64,000 nt of DNA from NCBI RefSeq assembly GCF_000004195.4, contig NC_030685.2:53706016-53770015 (forward strand), in the 5' to 3' direction. Both the position numbers and the translations under genes were made by a program. The DNA comes from Xenopus tropicalis. Lineage: Eukaryota; Chordata; Amphibia; Anura; Pipidae. Shown here piece after piece: positions 23,996 through 35,118 of this stretch (position 1 is its first letter; every line of letters begins with the position of its first letter). The notes beneath the pieces are model-generated. The model worked only from the letters and a program-made list of their open reading frames with translations, was not told the origin of the DNA and did no database searches.

Positions 23996-25814
23996 GAGAG
24001 GGAACTGTTATTTAATGGGGGGGGGGGGGGCAGCATCACTACTGGCTGCAGGTTTAACTATACTGTATTGATATTTTTACATAGCATTTACATTCTATTC
24101 TGCTGATGAGGCCTAGTTTAGGTGCATTGCTCTATCTTTGACCATCAGGGACTCCTAATGACACAACCTCAATGCAGCTTACACAACTGCAGAGGAAATA
24201 TTTGCCACACACAACTGAGTGTCCCTGTCATTTAGCCAATTGTCATCTTTTTTATTGCTTTGTGTTAAATACCAGGGGTTTTATTCCATTTATTGCTTTG
24301 TTGGCACAGACTGTCTTTAGCTGTTTGGCAGATCGTACAGGCTATACTTGCAATCGGTCTTGATCTGAGACAATCTGCAGTTGGTCTTCATTTATTTTTT
24401 CATTTATTTAGGTTTCTGCTTTGCATTCCTACAGTTTGGTTTTTAACAGCAATCCAGTTGCTAGGGTCTTATTTACCCTAGCAACCAGGCAGTGGATTGA
24501 ACGAGAGTCTGGGGTTGGCTGCATATTATGGTACACTGGCTCCTGGGCAGGTTAAGGGCCAAAGAGTCCTACAATGAAAGCAAGCTGCAGGGCCCTTTTA
24601 AGGCCTTGGTGGGCCCTGGGCCAAAATCCAAAGATTGGGACCCTATTATCCTGCTGCATGCAGCATGGCAATATTTTTATTTTTACCTACACCAACTTTT
24701 TGCCCACACCCGTTTCACCAAAACATAAACCCAGACGTGCCAGAATAAATACTACAGAAGATGGATACTCTGCAAATTTGCTTAGAGATGCCAATATAAT
24801 TAATAATGTAAATTAAAAATGTTATCCCCAGCTGTGCCATTGTAATGACTGTGGAAATGGCCAATCAACAAAAAATGGCCAATGAGACAATCTGCAGTTG
24901 GTCTTCATTTATTTTTTTATTTATTTAGGTTTCTGCTTTGCATTCCTACAGTTTGGTTTTTAACAGCAATCCAGTTGCTAGGGTCTTATTTACCCTAGCA
25001 ACCAGGCAGTAGATTGAATGAGAGTCTGGGGTTGGCTGCATATTATGGTACACTGGCTCCTGGGCAGGTTAAGGGACAAAGAGTCCCACAATGAAAGCAA
25101 GCTGCAGGGCCTTTTTAAGGCCTTGGTGGGCCCTGGGCCAAAATCCAAAGAGTGGGACCCTATTATTCTGCTGCATGCAGCATGGCAATATTTTTATTTT
25201 TAACTACACAAACTTTTTGCTCACACCCGTTTCACCAAAACATAAACCCAGACGTGCCAGAATAATTACTACAGAAGATGGATACTCTGCAAATTTACTT
25301 AGAGATGCCAATATAATTAATAATGTAAGTTAAAAATGTTATCCCCAGCTGTGCCATTGTAATGACTGTGGAAAAGGCCAATCGACAAAAAATGGCCAAT
25401 GAGACAATCTGCAGTTGATCTTCATCTTAAACACCCAGACTGACCTCTGTAACATGGGCAACCATGGCAGTCACTATCCTCAGCCAGACACTACAGTCCC
25501 AGGGCAGAGCAGAACAGGGCCCTACCACTTTGGCTGCCCAGTGGCAGCCATTATGCTAGCATGTCTGAATGTAGACACCTTCAATTGCCCACCCTTTAGG
25601 CCTTGGGGAGAATCAACAAAACACTGCCATTATCAGTGCACAGTGCGTGTCATCAATATTACCCCTGCCTCTTCCTCGGGTTCCTTAATCAAACAGAAAC
25701 AAACATATTTCCCTCTTCGTAATAGACTCTTCCACCATAACTGGTATGCAAATGAGCTGCAGATGCTGGGTATAGCCTTGGCCAGTAGGGCACACAGCTC
25801 TACTGCTGCTGTGG
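23996..25814 (+). repeat. Array unit 7 (homogenised subfamily)
   Basis: 1,819 bp with the same organisation as unit 5. It has a 12-base G run near 24,018 and a single-base loss in the AATCAAA(G)CAG stretch near 25,693. Confidence 0.9.
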
Positions 25815-27631
25815 GAGAGGGAACTGTTATTTAATGGGGGGGGGGGGCAGCATCACTACTGGCTGCAGGTTTAACTATACTGTATTGATATTTTTACATA
25901 GCATTTACATTCTATTCTGCTGATGAGGCCTAGTTTAGGTGCATTGCTCTATCTTTGACCATCAGGGACTCCTAATGACACAACCTCAATGCAGCTTACA
26001 CAACTGCAGAGGAAATATTTGCCACACACAACTGAGTGTCCCTGTCATTTAGCCAATTGTCATCTTTTTTATTGCTTTGTGTTAAATACCAGGGGTTTTA
26101 TTCCATTTATTGCTTTGTTGGCACAGACTGTCTTTAGCTGTTTGGCAGATCGTACAGGCTATACTTGCAATCGGTCTTGATCTGAGACAATCTGCAGTTG
26201 GTCTTCATTTATTTTTTCATTTATTTAGGTTTCTGCTTTGCATTCCTACAGTTTGGTTTTTAACAGCAATCCAGTTGCTAGGGTCTTATTTACCCTAGCA
26301 ACCAGGCAGTGGATTGAACGAGAGTCTGGGGTTGGCTGCATATTATGGTACACTGGCTCCTGGGCAGGTTAAGGGCCAAAGAGTCCTACAATGAAAGCAA
26401 GCTGCAGGGCCCTTTTAAGGCCTTGGTGGGCCCTGGGCCAAAATCCAAAGATTGGGACCCTATTATCCTGCTGCATGCAGCATGGCAATATTTTTATTTT
26501 TACCTACACCAACTTTTTGCCCACACCCGTTTCACCAAAACATAAACCCAGACGTGCCAGAATAAATACTACAGAAGATGGATACTCTGCAAATTTGCTT
26601 AGAGATGCCAATATAATTAATCATGTAAATTACAAATGTTATCCCCAGCTGTGCCATTGTAATGACTGTGGAAATGGCCAATCAACAAAAAATGGCCAAT
26701 GAGACAATCTGCAGTTGGTCTTCATTTATTTTTTTATTTATTTAGGTTTCTGCTTTGCATTCCTACAGTTTGGTTTTTAACAGCAATCCAGTTGCTAGGG
26801 TCTTATTTACCCTAGCAACCAGGCAGTAGATTGAATGAGAGTCTGGGGTTGGCTGCATATTATGGTACACTGGCTCCTGGGCAGGTTAAGGACAAAGAGT
26901 CCCACAATGAAAGCAAGCTGCAGGGCCTTTTTAAGGCCTTGGTGGGCCCTGGGCCAAAATCCAAAGAGTGGGACCCTATTATTCTGCTGCATGCAGCATG
27001 GCAATATTTTTATTTTTAACTACACAAACTTTTTGCTCACACCTGTTTCACCAAAACATAAACCCAGACGTGCCAGAATAATTACTACAGAAGATGGATA
27101 CTCTGCAAATTTACTTAGAGATGCCAATATAATTAATAATGTAAGTTAAAAATGTTATCCCCAGCTGTGCCATTGTAATGACTGTGGAAAAGGCCAATCG
27201 ACAAAAAATGGCCAATGAGACAATCTGCAGTTGATCTTCATCTTAAACACCCAGACTGACCTCTGTAACATGGGCAACCATGGCAATCACTATCCTCAGC
27301 CAGACACTACAGTCCCAGGGCAGAGCAGAACAGGGCCCTACCACTTTGGCTGCCCAGTGGCAGCCATTATGCTAGCATGTCTGAATGTAGACACCTTCAA
27401 TTGCCCACCCTTTAGGCCTTGGGGAGAATCAACAAAACACTGCCATTATCAGTGCACAGTGCGTGTCATCAATATTACCCCTGCCTCTTCCTCGGGTTCC
27501 TTAATCAAAGCAGAAACAAACATATTTCCCTCTTCGTAATAGACTCTTCCACCATAACTGGTATGCAAATGAGCTGCAGATGCTGGGTATAGCCTTGGCC
27601 AGTAGGGCACACAGCTCTACTGCTGCTGTGG
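25815..27631 (+). repeat. Array unit 8 (homogenised subfamily)
   Basis: 1,817 bp; the last of the five nearly identical units. A few private substitutions (TCATGTAAATTAC near 26,620; CACACCTGTTTC near 27,040) distinguish it. Confidence 0.9.
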
Positions 27632-29100
27632 GAGAGGGAACTGTTATTTAATGGGGGGGGGGGGCAGCATCACTACTGGCTGCAGGTTTAACTATACTGT
27701 ATTGATATTTTTACATAGCATTTACATTATATTCTGCTGATGAGGCCTAGTTTAGGTGCATTGCTCTATCTTTGACCATCAGGGACTCCTAATGACACAA
27801 CCTCAATGCAGCTTACACAACTGCACAGGGAACATTTGCTACAAACCACTGAGTGTCCCTGTCATTTAGCCAATTGTCATCTTTTTTATTGCTTTGTGTT
27901 AAATACCAGGGGTTTTATTCCATTTATTGCTTTGTTGGCACAGACTGTCTTTAGCTGTTTGGCAGATTGTACAGGCTATACTTGCAATTGGTCTTGATCT
28001 GAGACAACTTGTAATGGGTCTTCATTTATTTTTTCATTTATTTAGGTTTCTGCTTTGCATTCCTACAGTTTGGTTTTTAACAGCAATCCAGTTGCTAGGG
28101 TCTTCGTTACCCTAGCAACCAGGCAGTAGATTGAATGAGAGTCTGGGGTTGGCTGCATATTATGGTACACTGGCTCCTGGGCAGGTTAAGGGCCAAAGAG
28201 TCCCACAGTGAAAGCAAGCTGCAGGGCCTTTTTAAGGCCTTGGTGGGCCCTAGACCAAAATCCAAAGAGTGGGGCCCTATTATCCTGCTGCATGCAGCAT
28301 GGCAATATTTTTTTTTATTAACTACACCCGTTTCACCAAAACATAAACACAGACGTGCTAGAATAATTACTACAGAAGATGGATACTCTGCAAATTTACT
28401 TAGAGATGCCAGTATAATTAATAATGTCAATTAAAAATGTTATCCCCAGCTGTACCATTGTAATGACTGTGGAAATGGCCAATCAATGAAAAATGGCCAA
28501 AGAGGCAATCTGCAGTTGGTCTCCATTTATTTTTTCATTTATTTAGGTTTCTGCTTTGTATTCCTACAGTTTGTTTTTTAACAGCAATCCAGTTGCTAGG
28601 GTCTTCGTTACCCTAGCAACCAGGCAGTAGATTGAATGAGAGTCTGGGGTTGGCTGCATATTATGGTACACTGGCTCCTGGGCAGGTTAAGGGCCAAAGA
28701 GTCCCACAATGAAAGTCCCTCATCTGAAACACCCAGACTGACCTCTGTAACATGGGCAACCATGGCAGTCACTATCCTCAGCCAGACACTACAGTCCCAG
28801 GGCAGGGCAGGGCCCTACCACGTTGGCTGCCAAAGGGCAGCCATTTTCTACTATGTCTGAATGTAGACACCTTCAATTGCCCACCCTTTACGCCTTGGGG
28901 TGAATCAATAAAACATTGCCATTTTCAGTGCGTGTCATCAATATTATCCCTGCCTCTTCCTCGTTTTCCTTAATCAAAGCAGAAACAAACATATTTCCCC
29001 CTTTGTAATAGACTCTTCCACCATAACTGGTATGCAAATGAGCTGCAGATGCTGGGTATAGCCTTGCCCAGTAGGGCACACAGCTCTACTGCTGCTGTGG
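27632..29100 (+). repeat. Array unit 9
   Basis: 1,469 bp. It begins like units 4-8 (poly-G flank, TACTGTATTGATA) but switches by about 27,826 to the outer-subfamily variant (CACAGGGAACATTTGCTAC), so a subfamily breakpoint lies inside module A. One full and one short B follow; GGGCA is reduced to two or three copies. Confidence 0.85.
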
Positions 29101-30151
29101 GAGAGGGAACTGTTATTTAATGGGGGGGGGCAGCATCACTGCTGGCTGCAGGTTTACCTATATTGATATTTTTACATAGGATTTAGATTCTATTCTGCTG
29201 ATGAGGCCTAGTTTAGGTGCATTGCTCTATCTTTGACCATCAGGGACTCCTAATGACACAACCTCAATGCAGCTTATACACATGCACAGGGAACATTTGC
29301 TACAAACCACTGAGTGTCCCTGTCATTTAGCCAATTGTCATCTTTTTTTATTGCTTTGTGTTAAATACCAGGGGTTTTATTCCATTTATTGCTTTGTTGG
29401 CACAGACTGTCTTTAGCTGTTTGGCAGATTGTACAGGCTATACTTGCAATTGGTCTTGATCTGAGACAACTTGTAATGGGTCTTCATTTATTTTTTCATT
29501 TATTTAGGTTTCTGCTTTGCATTCCTACAGTTTGGTTTTTAACAGCAATCCAGTTGCTAGGGTCTTCGTTACCCTAGCAACCAGGCAGTAGATTGAATGA
29601 GAGTCTGGGGTTGGCTGCATATTATGGTACACTGGCTCATGGGCAGGTTAAGGGCCAAAGAGTCCCACAATGAAAGTCCCTCATCTGAAACACCCAGACT
29701 GACCTCTGTAACATGGGCAACCATGGCAGTCACTATCCTCAGCCAGACACTACAGTCACAGGGCAGGGCAGGGCAGGGCAGGGCAGGGCAGGGCAGGGCA
29801 GGGCAGGGCAGGGCAGGGCAGGGCAGGGCAGGGCAGGGCAGGGCAGGGCAGGGCAGGGCAGGGCCCTACCACGTTGGCTGCCCAAGGGCAGCCATTTTCT
29901 ACTATGTCTGAATGTAGACACCTTCAATTGCCCACCCTTTACGCCTTGGGGAGAATCAATAAAATATTGCCATTTTCAGTGCGTGTCATCAATATTATCC
30001 CTGCCTCTTCCTCGTTTTCCTTAATCAAAGCAGAAACAAACATATTTCCCCCTTTGTAATAGACTCTTCCACCATAACTGGTATGCAAATGAGCTGCAGA
30101 TGCTGGGTATAACCTTGCCCAGTAGGGCACACAGCTCTACTGCTGCTGTGG
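29101..30151 (+). repeat. Array unit 10 (shortest, one B)
   Basis: 1,051 bp: A, one short B, C. It has the longest GGGCA tract, about 21 copies at 29,760-29,864. Confidence 0.9.
29760..29864 (+). repeat. (GGGCA)n tract, about 21 copies
   Basis: Uninterrupted GGGCA pentamers between GTCACA and CCCTACCACG in module C; potential G-quadruplex former. Length variation between units indicates slippage. Confidence 0.95.
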
Positions 30152-32116
30152 GAGAGGGAACTGTTATTTAATGGGGGGGGGGGCAGCATCACTGCTGGCT
30201 GCAGGTTTACTTATATTGATATTTTTACATAGGATTTAGATTCTATTCTGCTGATGAGGCCTAGTTTAGGTGCATTGCTCTATCTTTGACCATCAGGGAC
30301 TCCTAATGACACAACCTAAATGCAGCTTAAACACATGCACAGGGAACATTTGCTATAAACCACTGAGTGTCCCTGTCATTTAGCCAATTGTCATCTTTTT
30401 TATTGCTTTGTGTTAAATACCAGGGGTTTTATTCCATTTATTGCTTTGTTGGCACAGACTGTCTTTAGCTGTTTGGCAGATTGTACAGGCTATACTTGCA
30501 ATTGGTCTTGATCTGAGACAACTTGTAATGGGTCTTCATTTATTTTTTCATTTATTTAGGTTTCTGCTTTGCATTCCTACAGTTTGGTTTTTAACAGCAA
30601 TCCAGTTGCTAGGGTCTTCGTTACCCTAGCAACCAGGCAGTAGATTGAATGAGAGTCTGGGGTTGGCTGCATATTATGGTACACTGGCTCCTGGGCAGGT
30701 TAAGGGCCAAAGAGTCCCACAGTGAAAGCAAGCTGCAGGGCCTTTTTAAGGCCTTGGTGGGCCCTAGACCAAAATCCAAAGAGTGGGGCCCTATTATCCT
30801 GCTGCATGCAGCATGGCAATATTTTTTTTATTAACTACACCCGTTTTACCAAAACATAAACCCAGACGTGCTAGAATAATTACTACAGAAGATGGATACT
30901 CTGCAAATTTACTTAGAGATGCCAGTATAATTAATAATGTCAATTAAAAATGTTATCCCCAGCTGTGCCATTGTAATGACTGTGGAATTGGCCAATCAAT
31001 AAAAAATGGCCAATGAGACAATCTGCAGTTGGTCTCCATTTATTTTTTCATTTATTTAGGTTTCTGCTTTGCATTCCGACAGTTTGTTATTTTTCAACAG
31101 CAATCCAGTTGCTAGGGTCTTCTTTACCCTAGCAACCAGGCAGTAGATTGAATGAGAGTCTGGGGTTGGCTGCATATTATGGTACACTGGCTCCTGGGCA
31201 GGTTAAGGGCCAAAGAGTCCCACAATAAAAGCAAGCTGCAGGGCCTTTTTAAGGCCTTGGTGGGCCCTGGGCCAAAATCCAAAGAGTGGGGCCCTATTAT
31301 CCTGCTGCATGCAGCATGGCAATATTTTTAGTTTTAACTACACCCGTTTCACCAAAACATAAACCCAGACGTGCTAGAATAATTACTACAGAAGATGGAT
31401 ACTCTGCAAATTTACTTAGAGATGCCAGTATAATTAATAATGTCAATTAAAAATGTTATCCCCAGCTGTACCATTGTAATGACTGTGGAAATGGCCAATC
31501 AATGAAAAATGGCCATTGAGGCAATCTGCAGTTGGTCTCCTTTTATTTTTTCATTTATTTAGGTTTCTGCTTTGCATTCCTACAGTTTGGTTTTTAACAG
31601 CAATCCAGTTGCTAGGGTCTTCGTTACCCTAGCAACCAGGCAGTAGATTGAATGAGAGTCTGGGGTTGGCTGCATATTATGGTACACTGGCTCCTGGGCA
31701 GGTTAAGGGCCAAAGAGTCCCACAATGAAAGTCCCTCATCTGAAACACCCAGACTGACCTCTGTAACATGGGCAACCATGGCAGTCACTATCCTCAGCCA
31801 GACACTACAGTCCCAGGGCAGGGCAGGGCCCTACCACGTTGGCTGCCCAAGGGCAGCCATTTTCTACTATGTCTGAATGTAGACACCTTCAATTGCCCAC
31901 CCTTTACGCCTTGGGGTGAATCAACAAAACATTGCCATTTTCAGTGCGTGTCATCAATATTATCCCTGCCTCTTCCTCGTTTTCCTTAATCAAAGCAGAA
32001 ACAAACATATTTCCCCCTTTGTAATAGACTCTTCCACTATAACTGGTATGTAAATGAGCTGCAGATGCTGGGTATAGCCTTGCCCAGTAGGGCACACAGC
32101 TCTACTGCTGCTGTGG
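30152..32116 (+). repeat. Array unit 11
   Basis: 1,965 bp with three B modules (palindromes near 30,603, 31,106 and 31,610), the last short; GGGCA reduced to two or three copies. One B has a TTATTTTTC insertion before AACAGCAATCC at about 31,090. Confidence 0.9.
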
Positions 32117-33940
32117 GAGAGGGAACTGTTATTTAATGGGGAGGGGGGGGCAGCATCACTGCTGGCTGCAGGTTTACCTATATTGATATTTTTACATAGG
32201 ATTTACATTCTATTCTGCTGATGAGGCCTAGTTTAGGTGCATTGCTCTATCTTTGACCATCAGGGACTCCTAATGACACAACCTCAATGCAGCTTACACA
32301 ACTGCACAGGGAACATTTGCTACAAACCACTGAGTGTCCCTGTCATTTAGCCAATTGTCATCTTTTTTATTGCTTTGTGTTAAATACCAGGGGTTTTATT
32401 CCATTTATTGCTTTGTTGGCACAGACTGTCTTTAGCTGTTTGGCAGATTGTACAGGCTATACTTGCAATTGGTCTTGATCTGAGACAACTTGCAATGGGT
32501 CTTCATTTATTTTTTCATTTATTTAGGTTTCTGCTTTGCATTCCTACAGTTTGGTTTTTAACAGCAATCCAGTTGCTAGCTTCTTCGTTACCCTAGCAAA
32601 CAGGCAGTAGATTGAATGAGAGTCTGGGGTTGGCTGCATATTATGGTACACTGGCTCCTGGGCAGGTTAAGGGCCAAAGAGTCCCACAATAAAAGCAAGC
32701 TGCAGGGCCTTTTTAAGGCCTTGGTGGGCCCTGGGCCAAAATCCAAAGAGTGGGGCCCTATTATCCTGCTGCATGCAGCATGGCAATATTTTTAGTTTTA
32801 ACTACACCCGTTTCACCAAAACATAAACCCAGACGTGCTAGAATAATTACTACAGAAGATGGATACTCTGCAAATTTACTTAGAGATGCCAGTATAATTA
32901 ATAATGTCAATTAAAAATGTTATCGCCAGCTGTACCATTGTAATGACTGTGGAAATGGCCAATCAATGAAAAATGGCCAAAGAGGCAATCTGCAGTTGGT
33001 CTCCAGTTATTTTTTCATTTATTTAGGTTTCTGCTTTGCATTCCTACAGTTTGTTTTTTAACAGCAATTCAGTTGCTAGGGTCTTCGTTACCCTAGCAAC
33101 CAGGCAGTAGATTGAATGAGAGTCTGGGGTTGGCTGCATATTATGGTACACTGGCTCCTGGGCAGGTTAAGGGCCAAAGAGTCCCACAGTGAAAGCAAGC
33201 TGCAGGGCCTTTTTAAGGCCTTGGTGGGCCCTAGACCAAAATCCAAAGAGTGGGGCCCTATTATCCTGCTGCATGCAGCATGGCAATATTTTTTTTATTA
33301 ACTACACCCGTTTCACCAAAACATAAACCCAGACGTGCTAGAATAATTACTACAGAAGATGGATACTCTGCAAATTTACTTAGAGATGCCAGTATAATTA
33401 ATAATGTCAATTAAAAATGTTATCCCCAGCTGTACCATTGTAATGACTGTGGAAATGGCCAATCAATGAAAAATGGCCAATGAGGCAATCTGCAGTTGGT
33501 CTCCATTTATTTTTTCATTTATTTAGGTTTCTGCTTTGCATTCCTACAGTTTGGTTTCTAACAGCAATCCAGTTGCTAGGGTCTTCGTTACCCTAGCAAC
33601 CAGGCAGTAGATTGAATGAGAGTCTGGGGTTGGCTGCATATTATGGTACACTGGCTCCTGGGCAGGTTAAGGGCCAAAGAGTCCCACAATGAAAGCAAGC
33701 TGCAGGGCCTTTTTAAGGCCTTGGTGGGCCCTGGGCCAAAATCCAAAGAGTGGGGCCCTATTATCCTGCTGCATGCAGCATGGCAATATTTTTAACTACA
33801 CCAACTTTTTGCCCACACCCGTTTCACCAAAACATAAACCCAGACATGCTAGAATAATTACTACAGAAGATGGATACTCGGCAAATTTACTTAGACATGC
33901 CAGTATAATTAATAATGTAAATTAAAAATGTTATCCCCAG
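32117..33940 (+). repeat. Array unit 12, left part
   Basis: Module A and three B modules up to the L1 insertion in TATCCCCAG. The first palindrome is mutated (GTTGCTAGCTTC near 32,571). Confidence 0.9.
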
Positions 33941-34061
33941 GGGGGCGGAGCTAGCCTGCATCCAGTATGGACGCGTGAGTCCGGAGCTCTCTGAGCCACA
34001 GCCCGAAAAGCCGTGGGTACAACGCAAATAAATAAGCTGAACTGAACCATCGCTAAACATT

Positions 34062-34190
34062 ATGCCTCCAAAACAACAGAATAAAAAATCTCCGCAACAG
34101 GTTACACTTACTTACAAAGATGGAACTTGGACCCCAACAAATCGCCATCGAAACGCACCCCACCGAACACCCCTTCCCCAAGGAAACTAA
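34062..34190 (+). pseudogene. L1 ORF1 N-terminal remnant
   Basis: ATG after the leader opens a frame starting MPPKQQNKKSPQQ, basic and Gln/Pro-rich, which stops after 42 codons. Only about 400 bp separate this stop from ORF2, far too little for a typical L1-clade ORF1 coiled coil plus RRM, so most of ORF1 is deleted. Identification rests on position and composition. Confidence 0.45.
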
Positions 34191-34597
34191 CCAAAGAATG
34201 GCAGGTGGCGTGAGTATACATGACTGAATGTGCAAACTTTATTCCCACTTAACCGCAGCTTACAAAAGCCTTAAGGGCTTTGATACACTCAGAACACTCC
34301 GGGGGACTAACCATCAGTTCACCCACCCCCCAATCCACAAGCTTAATGCCAATGGACACTTTAAGGCGCAGACCCGCTAATACATCACTGCGCCACAAGA
34401 CAGCATACACAGAACATCATTCAAGAAAAGTGATGCATTTAAGAGACTGTCTTGTCTATACTAAAAGAAAGACCATTATGATAGCAAAGTTACTCAGGTT
34501 TTGTTTTATTGTTTATGTTACTTACTTATTTCTGACTAATAGACACCAGGTCACTGTCCTAAGCAAATGTTGGTATCTGATTTAGCTAAGCAAAACA

Positions 34598-35118
34598 ATG
34601 TACACAATCATGGTAAGGTTTTATTCACTAAACGCAAGGGGGCTTAATACCCCCCAAAAAAGAAACCAAGCACTCCATGAGGCCTACAAAGCCAAGGCAG
34701 ATGTATTATTCTACCAGGAAACCCACTTTAAGAGGTCAAACCACCCTAATTTCTTGAATAAACACTACCCGCATAATTTTCATGCATACTCTAAGACAAA
34801 ATCAAAAGGGGTATCAATTTTGATCAGCGCCAGGTTATAGCGGATCCTCAGGGCAGGTACTTAATGGTAAACGCAACGATAGAAAACTAACGCTATTCAC
34901 TGATAAACCTATATGCACCAAATGATAACCAGTTGCAATTTATATCCAGAACCTTAACAAGTTTACTAGAACACAAAAAGGGTAGTTGTGTAGTAGCAGG
35001 AGATTTTAATTGCATACTAGACCCCCGCCTAGATATACATAGAACCACTAGGACCACCACCACTAAACAACAGGAAAGAATTACTTAAAAAACAAGAGAT
35101 CTTTTCCATAAACTAGCA
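34598..35118 (+). pseudogene. L1 ORF2 endonuclease domain, interrupted
   Basis: The first frame (34,598-34,840) carries SLNARGLNTPQKR and VLFYQETHF, the N-terminal Asn and Glu motifs of the APE-type endonuclease. A stop near 34,840 and others near 34,890 and 35,085 follow. Between them the sequence still encodes INLYAPND and VVAGDFNCILDP, so the domain is recognisable but cannot be translated as one piece. Confidence 0.8.

Noticed and set aside
10349..33925. Dozens of recurring 60-140-codon frames in the array (for example starting MQLTQL, MRVWGW, MKASCRAF, and AGQGR repeats)
   Set aside because: They recur because the DNA repeats. They overlap in different frames, break at simple substitutions between units, contain low-complexity GGGCA translations and match no family.
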